From NCBI GenBank assembly GCA_905215855.1, contig CAJMRT010000056.1, forward strand, positions 1 to 9,821: a stretch of DNA of 9,821 nucleotides, read 5' to 3'. Positions 5,863 to 9,821 of this stretch are shown one piece after another (the stretch's first letter is position 1; each line of letters starts with the position of its first letter). Below the pieces are notes generated by a model that had not been told where the DNA came from, ran no database searches, and saw only the letters and a program-made list of their open reading frames with translations. The translations under genes were made by a program, and so were the position numbers. Source of the DNA: an uncultured bacterium. Its GTDB lineage: Bacteria; Bacillota; Clostridia; Oscillospirales; Acutalibacteraceae.

Positions 5863-6777
5863 TCAATTATATTTTTTGATGAGTGCTATATTATATGTTT
5901 CAATGCTTGTAAGGTCGCTTTCGCTGAAATTGTAATTCTCACGGTACCAGCTCTGACTTTGGTAGTAGTGGCGGATGGAATCCGTTTTGAACACATAGCC
6001 GTGGCGGGCATAGATTTCATTGATTGCATCCTGAGCAAGGTCTGAGCCAAGTCCCATAACCTCATTTGCACTAAGCTTTCTGATTGATGAATCCGGCAAA
6101 ATAAAATCATCATCATAGTTGTAGTAACGAGCCGCAGGATAACGGCTCTGGCTCTCCTGCTTAACCGCCTGTGTGGGGGCTTCTGTTGCCGGCACTGTAG
6201 CTTTCTTTTCGGTATCCTTAACAGTAACCGTGCAAGTAGCCTTTTTACCGTTTTCCGTTTCACAAGTGATTATCGCAACGCCCTCTTTTTCACCGAGTAC
6301 CATACCGTTGCTGTCAACGCTTGCGGTTTCGGGGGCTGACGATGACCACACAATATTGTTTGACGGTGCGTCAACAGGCTTAACCTTTGCCTCAAGCTGA
6401 ATTTTACTGCCTTTTTTAACGGAAGTTGAGCTTTCGCTCATAGCAACGCTTTCAATCTCTTTGTCAAGAATAGTCACATTGCACACCCTTTTAAGACCGC
6501 TTTCGCTCTCTGCGGTTACAACTGCAGTTCCCTTTGCCTTGCCTGTAACTGTTCCGTCATCAACGGTCACGATTTTGCTGTCTGATGTTGACCAATTGAT
6601 TGTGCCGGCATCTGCTCCATCGGGCTTGATTGTCACGGAAATATGCTTTGTATCGCCCACATGAAGTTCAAGCTCTTCATAGCCAAGCGACATACTCTCC
6701 GCCTGTTTCGTAAAGCACGAACACAACACAAACGGAACTATCATTATTATTGCCAAAATCGGCATTATTTTTTTCAC
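5863..6777 (-). CDS. Lipoprotein with two BIG2 domains and a YARHG domain
   Basis: The 304-residue product has a signal peptide ending in LCSC, so Cys21 is probably lipidated. Two bacterial Ig-like group 2 domains follow (about 28-105 and 108-187). Both show the typical VxxGxxxxxxxxxxP, WSSSxxxxxxV and GxxxGxAxxT patterns. A Thr/Gln/Ala-rich linker (188-225) leads to a C-terminal YARHG domain (about 232-300) with YARHG at 256-260 and the SWYRENYNF segment. YARHG domains are common in envelope proteins of Clostridia, but their role is not established. The start is GTG at 6777, with a strong AAGGAGGAG site (6791-6783). It lies 88 bp downstream of the Crp/Fnr gene on the same strand and has its own promoter. 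No terminator is seen between them, so read-through is possible. Confidence 0.88.
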   Translation of the reverse strand: MKKIMPILAIIMIVPFVLCSCFTKQAESMSLGYEELELHVGDTKHISVTIKPDGADAGTINWSTSDSKIVTVDDGTVTGKAKGTAVVTAESESGLKRVCNVTILDKEIESVAMSESSTSVKKGSKIQLEAKVKPVDAPSNNIVWSSSAPETASVDSNGMVLGEKEGVAIITCETENGKKATCTVTVKDTEKKATVPATEAPTQAVKQESQSRYPAARYYNYDDDFILPDSSIRKLSANEVMGLGSDLAQDAINEIYARHGYVFKTDSIRHYYQSQSWYRENYNFSESDLTSIETYNIALIKKYN

Positions 6778-6826
6778 AAATACTCCTCCTTACATATATG
6801 TAAAATCCGCAATAGTTTCTATCAAT

Positions 6827-6855
6827 ATTCTAACCTATTTAATTCGTTTTGTAAA
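6827..6855 (-). promoter_or_regulatory. Promoter of the BIG2-YARHG lipoprotein gene
   Basis: TTTACA (6855-6850) and TAGAAT (6832-6827) are separated by 17 bp on the minus strand and predict a start near 6820. Between this and the ribosome binding site is a perfect 14-bp palindrome, TTACATATATGTAA (6790-6803), which overlaps the edge of the AGGAGG site. Its role is unknown. Confidence 0.6.
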
Positions 6856-6865
6856 TAATAAATAA

Positions 6866-7519
6866 TCAATCTCCCTGCACAATTTTTTTTAACAGTTCTC
6901 TGCTCTTTATAAGTATTCTTCGATATTCGGTAGAAATGTATCCCGATTTTGCAAATCTGCTCAGAGTTTTGCTGACCGTAACCCTTGATACACCTACCGT
7001 GTTGGCAATTTCTTCATGTGTAATTGCAACAGAACCGTTATGTTCGCTTTCAAGCAACAGTCCGGCAATGCGTGCGTCCGCCTGCATAAAGGTCATTGAG
7101 TCAAGTTGTGACGACAAAAGCCTTATTCTGTTGGCAAGGATTTCAAGAAGTTCGAACGCAAGCGTAGGATGTTTGGCAATAATATCCGTCAACCGCTTTT
7201 TGTCAATCATTATAACCTCTGTGTTAGTGACCGCCTTTGCGGAGCTGACCCTCGGCTTTTTGTCAAAGAAAGCACCCTCGCCGATAATCTCGCCGCGTCT
7301 TGCCGTGTTGAGAGTTTTTTCGTTGCCGTCAACGGAGTTCATATACACCTTTACACTGCCTTTTTTAATGTAGCAAAAGCTCTGCGCCGTGTCGCCCTGA
7401 AGATAGATTATTTCATTTTTCGCATATTTTCTCACGCTTCCCGACTGCTCAATCAGCGACTGCATATTTTCGTGAACAGCACTGTTTGTGTGTCCGTAAG
7501 CATTTACCCTTTGTTCCAT
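6866..7519 (-). CDS. Crp/Fnr-family transcriptional regulator
   Basis: The 217-residue protein has the cyclic-nucleotide-binding-type beta-roll (about 20-115, with KGSVKVY and GEIIGEGAFF), a dimer helix (about 115-150) and a winged helix-turn-helix (about 167-205) with recognition helix SRVTVSKTLSRF. It has only one cysteine (Cys49), so it cannot hold an Fnr-type iron-sulfur cluster. The pocket reads PRVSSAKA, so Arg90 and Ser92/93 could contact a ligand, but the spacing differs from E. coli Crp and the ligand is unknown. In the recognition helix the Crp contacts Arg-Glu...Arg become Arg179-Val180...Lys184, which suggests an altered operator. The ATG at 7519 follows GGGGGTAAG. It is divergent from leuCD, with a palindrome between them. 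Confidence 0.9.
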   Translation of the reverse strand: MEQRVNAYGHTNSAVHENMQSLIEQSGSVRKYAKNEIIYLQGDTAQSFCYIKKGSVKVYMNSVDGNEKTLNTARRGEIIGEGAFFDKKPRVSSAKAVTNTEVIMIDKKRLTDIIAKHPTLAFELLEILANRIRLLSSQLDSMTFMQADARIAGLLLESEHNGSVAITHEEIANTVGVSRVTVSKTLSRFAKSGYISTEYRRILIKSRELLKKIVQGD

Positions 7520-7553
7520 AACTTACCCCCGTCTATCGGTAATAATTTCCTTA

Positions 7554-7573
7554 ATTGTAACATAGTTTACAAT
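7554..7573. promoter_or_regulatory. Candidate Crp/Fnr-family operator between the regulator and leuC
   Basis: ATTGTAA and TTACAAT form a perfect inverted repeat with a 6-base centre (CATAGT). The layout TGTAA-N6-TTACA equals the Crp site TGTGA-N6-TCACA with the G:C base changed to A:T in each arm, which fits the altered recognition helix of the neighbouring regulator. It overlaps the candidate -10 of the regulator and a possible -35 of leuC. Its use by this protein is inference. Confidence 0.55.
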
Positions 7574-7583
7574 CTTTTTGCAA
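7554..7583 (-). promoter_or_regulatory. Candidate promoter of the Crp/Fnr-family gene
   Basis: On the minus strand TTGCAA (7583-7578) and TACAAT (7559-7554) are 18 bp apart. Transcription would begin near 7547, giving a short leader of about 28 bases. The -10 lies within one arm of the palindrome, so a bound regulator would block its own gene. Confidence 0.5.
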
Positions 7584-7598
7584 GGTGTATGCAATAAT
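7566..7598 (+). promoter_or_regulatory. Candidate promoter region of leuCD
   Basis: TTTACA (7566-7571) with TATGCA (7588-7593) at 16 bp is one option. Another is AATAAT (7593-7598) without a good -35. With the second, the start would be near 7605 and the upstream palindrome would be centred at about -41.5, the usual position for activation by Crp-family proteins. A short inverted repeat TTGCA-N7-TGCAA (7578-7594) lies inside. No T-box or leader peptide fits in the gap. Confidence 0.4.
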
Positions 7599-7625
7599 TA
7601 ACTTAAAGAAAAGGAGTGATTTATT

Positions 7626-8891
7626 ATGGGTATGACTATGTCGCAGAAGATTCTTGCGGCTCACGCAGGACTCAGCGAAGTCAAGGCAGGTCAGCTTATT
7701 GAGGCAAAGCTTGATATGGTTCTCGGTAACGATGTAACATCTCCCGTAGCCATCAATGTATTCGAGGAAAACGGCGCTACCTCAGTATTTGACAACACAA
7801 AAATCGCAATGATTATGGACCACTTTACACCTAATAAAGATATCAAGGCAGCAACACAGGTTAAACAGGTTCGTACATTTGCAGACAAATATGATATCAA
7901 GAACTACAGAGATGTAGGTCAGATGGGCATTGAACACGCACTTCTCCCTGAACAGGGACTTGTAGGACCGGGTTGTCTTTGCATCGGTGCTGACTCACAC
8001 ACCTGTACATACGGTGCACTCGGCGCATTTTCAACAGGTGTAGGTTCAACAGATATGGCTGCCGGTATGATTAGCGGCAAGGCTTGGTTCAAGGTTCCGT
8101 CAGCTATCAAATTCAACATCGTAGGCAAGCCACAGGGTTTTGTAAGCGGTAAGGATGTTATTCTCCACATCATCGGCAAAATCGGTGTTGACGGTGCACT
8201 TTACAAGTCAATGGAATTTACAGGCGAAGGTCTTAAATACCTCAACATTGATGACAGACTTTGCATTGCAAACATGGCAATTGAGGCAGGCGCAAAGAAC
8301 GGTATCTTCCCTGTTGACGACATCACCCGTGAATACTGCAACGGCAGATATCAGGGTACTCCTGTCGAATACACAGCAGACGAGGACGCTGTCTATGACG
8401 AGGAGTACACAATCGACCTTTCGACTCTCCGTCCGACAGTTGCATTCCCGCACCTCCCCGAAAATACAAGAACAGTTGATGAAATCGGCGAGAAAGAAGT
8501 TAAGATTGACCAGTGCGTAATCGGTTCATGCACAAACGGCAGAATCTCAGACTTGCGTGCCGCTGCAAACATTCTCAAGGGCAAGAAGATTGCAAAGCAT
8601 GTTCGTTGCATCATCTTCCCCGGCACACAGCAGATTTGGCTTGACGCTATGCACGAAGGTCTTTTTGATATCTTCATTGAGGCAGGCGCAGTTGTTTCAA
8701 CACCGACTTGCGGTCCGTGTCTTGGCGGTCATATGGGTATTCTTGCCGCAGGCGAAAGAGCAATCTCAACAACTAACCGTAACTTTGTCGGCAGAATGGG
8801 TCATGTTGACAGCGAAGTTTATCTTGCAAGTCCGGCTGTTGCCGCCGCAAGTGCTGTCGCAGGCTACATCATTGACCCCGAAAAGGTATAA
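7626..8891 (+). CDS. leuC: 3-isopropylmalate dehydratase large subunit
   Basis: This aconitase-family subunit (421 residues) works with LeuD to isomerise 2-isopropylmalate to 3-isopropylmalate in leucine biosynthesis, in the cytoplasm. The three ligands of the [4Fe-4S] cluster are visible: Cys302 in IGSCTNGR, and Cys362 and Cys365 in TPTCGPCLGGH. Other family motifs include DHFTP (about 65-70), GADSHTCTYGALGAF (about 121-135) and GRMGH near the end. The length matches the short, archaeal/clostridial-type LeuC rather than the roughly 466-residue enteric form. The same subfamily includes homoaconitase and citramalate isomerase, so the substrate is not fixed by this subunit. The ATG at 7626 follows GGAG (7613-7616). 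leuD follows 19 bases after the stop. Confidence 0.95.
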   Translation: MGMTMSQKILAAHAGLSEVKAGQLIEAKLDMVLGNDVTSPVAINVFEENGATSVFDNTKIAMIMDHFTPNKDIKAATQVKQVRTFADKYDIKNYRDVGQMGIEHALLPEQGLVGPGCLCIGADSHTCTYGALGAFSTGVGSTDMAAGMISGKAWFKVPSAIKFNIVGKPQGFVSGKDVILHIIGKIGVDGALYKSMEFTGEGLKYLNIDDRLCIANMAIEAGAKNGIFPVDDITREYCNGRYQGTPVEYTADEDAVYDEEYTIDLSTLRPTVAFPHLPENTRTVDEIGEKEVKIDQCVIGSCTNGRISDLRAAANILKGKKIAKHVRCIIFPGTQQIWLDAMHEGLFDIFIEAGAVVSTPTCGPCLGGHMGILAAGERAISTTNRNFVGRMGHVDSEVYLASPAVAAASAVAGYIIDPEKV

Positions 8892-8910
8892 GAAAGGCAG
8901 GTAACAAACA

Positions 8911-9390
8911 ATGAACGCAAAAGGTACTGTACACAAGTTCGGCGACAATGTGGATACCGATGTAATTATCCCTGCTCGCTACCTTAACACCGCATCCCAC
9001 AAGGAGCTTGCGGCTCACTGCATGGAGGACATTGACGCAGATTTTGTAAACAAGGTTAAAGAGGGCGACATTATGGTTGCCGAAAAGAACTTTGGCTGCG
9101 GTTCTTCCCGTGAACACGCACCAATCGCAATCAAGGCAAGCGGTATTTCATGTGTAATCGCATCAACCTTTGCAAGAATTTTCTATCGTAACTCAATCAA
9201 CATCGGTCTTCCGATTCTTGAATGTGATGAGGCGGCAAAGGATATCAAAGAGGGCGACACAGTTTCCGTAAACTTTGACACAGGCGTCATCACCAACGAA
9301 ACAACAGGCAAAACATATCAGGCTGAGCCGTTCCCCGAGTTCATTCAGAACATCATCAAAAAAGGCGGTCTCATCAACTCGATTATGTAA
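8911..9390 (+). CDS. leuD: 3-isopropylmalate dehydratase small subunit
   Basis: The 159-residue subunit completes the LeuCD isomerase. It shows FGDNVDTDVIIPARYLNT (residues 10-27), NFGCGSSREHAP (60-71) and ARIFYRNSINIGLP, all typical of aconitase swivel domains. The loop after PAR, which contributes to substrate choice in this family, reads YLNT, a form I associate with clostridial LeuD; I would expect YLRT in archaeal homoaconitase. Isopropylmalate is the best guess, with (R)-2-methylmalate also possible. The ATG at 8911 has AAAGG/AGG at 8893-8901. It is co-transcribed with leuC and ends in a strong terminator. leuA and leuB are not in the window. Confidence 0.95.
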   Translation: MNAKGTVHKFGDNVDTDVIIPARYLNTASHKELAAHCMEDIDADFVNKVKEGDIMVAEKNFGCGSSREHAPIAIKASGISCVIASTFARIFYRNSINIGLPILECDEAAKDIKEGDTVSVNFDTGVITNETTGKTYQAEPFPEFIQNIIKKGGLINSIM

Positions 9391-9428
9391 TCTGTTGATT
9401 TTAATTTATAATTATAACAAAACAACAA

Positions 9429-9463
9429 ACGGCAGACTTAATATCAAGTCTGCCGTCCTTTTT
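9429..9463 (+). terminator. Terminator of the leuCD operon
   Basis: ACGGCAGACTT (9429-9439) pairs perfectly with AAGTCTGCCGT (9446-9456) over a 6-base loop, followed by CCTTTTT. It is a textbook intrinsic terminator 38 bases past the leuD stop, which marks leuCD as a two-gene unit. Confidence 0.92.
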
Positions 9464-9477
9464 AGTTCGTATTTTTT

Positions 9478-9669
9478 AATTCGTGAAGATAGTCTTTTTA
9501 TTAGAGAAACAAAAATGCCCGAGCGCTACATTGCTATTGTTTGTACAATCCAATGTAGCGGCGAACCTTGTTCGCCAATCGTTTCGATGGTAACATTGAA
9601 ACGAACAATTTCAATGTTACGCTCGGACATAATATGTTTTTTTGACATTACAAACTATCTACACGAATT
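9478..9669. mobile_element. MITE-like element with terminal inverted repeats, no coding capacity
   Basis: AATTCGTGAAGATAGTCT (9478-9495) is inversely repeated at 9652-9669 with 16 of 18 positions matching, bounding a 192-bp segment. Inside are nested palindromes: TGCCCGAGCG/CGCTCGGACA (9516-9525 with 9620-9629, 9 of 10), CGCTACATTG/CAATGTAGCG (9524-9533 with 9551-9560), GGCGAAC/GTTCGCC (9560-9566 with 9570-9576) and a perfect 12-bp stem at 9590-9601/9609-9620. The structure suits a miniature inverted-repeat element or a large RNA hairpin. No clear target-site duplication or transposase is seen. Confidence 0.6.
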
Positions 9670-9692
9670 GGGAACGGCGGTTCGCCGCTACA
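9670..9692. repeat. Short inverted copy of a MITE internal motif
   Basis: GGTTCGCCGCTACA (9679-9692) is the exact reverse complement of TGTAGCGGCGAACC (9554-9567) inside the neighbouring element. It also forms a small hairpin, CGGCG/CGCCG (9675-9679 with 9683-9687). This suggests that a second, nested or adjacent repeat unit begins where the first ends, sharing its ACACGAATT edge. Confidence 0.5.
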
Positions 9693-9699
9693 ATATTGT

Positions 9700-9742
9700 A
9701 TATACAAACAATCCCGACAGATTTTGCTCTGTCGGGATTGTT
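9700..9742 (-). terminator. Terminator of the truncated leftward gene
   Basis: A perfect 15-bp stem, AACAATCCCGACAGA (9707-9721) with TCTGTCGGGATTGTT (9728-9742), closes a 6-base loop. It lies 13 bases beyond the stop of the leftward partial gene. Read leftward the tail is GTATATAC, only moderately T-rich. Confidence 0.7.
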
Positions 9743-9755
9743 GAGAAATATCAAA

Positions 9756-9821
9756 TTATTTGCGTGTGATTGACCAACCTGTTTTGTTGTATCTAAAGTA
9801 GTTGGTGTGGATCGTATGGAA
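9756..9821 (-). CDS. C-terminal end of a gene entering from the right
   Basis: On the minus strand an open frame enters at the window edge and ends at TAA (9758-9756), giving the last 21 residues with NYFRYNKTGWSITRK at the terminus. A strong hairpin directly after the stop supports a real gene end. The aromatic and basic composition looks like a natural protein tail, but it is too short to assign a family. Confidence 0.5.
   Translation of the reverse strand, partial: FHTIHTNYFRYNKTGWSITRK

Noticed and set aside
7520..7625. T-box or attenuator leader for leuC
   Set aside because: The gap is only 106 bp, has no leucine-codon leader peptide and no T-box or terminator structure.
7626..9390. 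Homoaconitase genes
   Set aside because: The small-subunit loop reads YLNT and not YLRT, and no lysine or methanogen pathway genes adjoin.
9275..9769. Open frame of 164 residues on the plus strand
   Set aside because: It starts inside leuD in another frame and runs through a terminator and the inverted-repeat element, with no ribosome binding site.
1..9821. CRISPR array, phage or toxin-antitoxin module
   Set aside because: No regularly spaced repeats of CRISPR length, no cas, integrase or small paired toxin genes are visible.

Overview
The window looks like a chromosomal segment of a low-GC Clostridia, most likely an Oscillospiraceae/Ruminococcus-like gut bacterium. The support is AT-rich intergenic DNA, strong AGGAGG-type ribosome binding sites, GTG and TTG starts, a YabE-type G5/3D cell-wall protein, a BIG2-YARHG lipoprotein and a clostridial-type leuC-leuD pair. 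No plasmid, phage, CRISPR or transposase gene is visible. The taxonomic call is inference from sequence style.

Left edge (1-240): a strong leftward promoter with an A/T-rich upstream element and a leader resembling clostridial rRNA precursor sequence. The rRNA genes would lie beyond base 1. 389-1540 (+) is a six-helix membrane protein ending in a zinc ribbon. It converges on 1628-2185 (-), a small lipoprotein of unknown function, with a shared two-way terminator. 2454-3602 (-) encodes a secreted DUF348-DUF348-G5-3D cell-wall protein. Its roughly 430-bp upstream region is the richest regulatory stretch here: a consensus TTGACA-17-TATAAT promoter, a perfect 16-bp palindrome, a structured leader and four 11-bp-phased half-sites resembling the WalR (YycF) consensus.

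Middle (4034-5817): two divergent AraC-family regulators, one starting with GTG and one with TTG, share a 137-bp intergenic region and each has its own terminator. 5863-6777 (-) is a lipoprotein with two BIG2 domains and a YARHG domain. Upstream of it, on the same strand, is a Crp/Fnr-family regulator (6866-7519), divergent from leuC-leuD (7626-9390). The 106 bp between regulator and leuC carry an ATTGTAA-N6-TTACAAT palindrome of Crp geometry. It overlaps the regulator's candidate -10 and a possible leuC -35, so this regulator may control leucine biosynthesis and itself.

Right edge: a strong terminator closes leuCD. It is followed by a 192-bp MITE-like element (9478-9669) with 18-bp imperfect terminal inverted repeats and nested palindromes. 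A perfect 15-bp hairpin then sits just past the 3' end of a truncated leftward gene. Sequence related to the MITE end also occurs immediately after the stop codon of the G5/3D gene (2330-2453), in the same orientation relative to the upstream gene. Apart from these regulatory and repeat signals the genes are ordinary housekeeping and envelope genes. I do not see a clear new multi-gene system.
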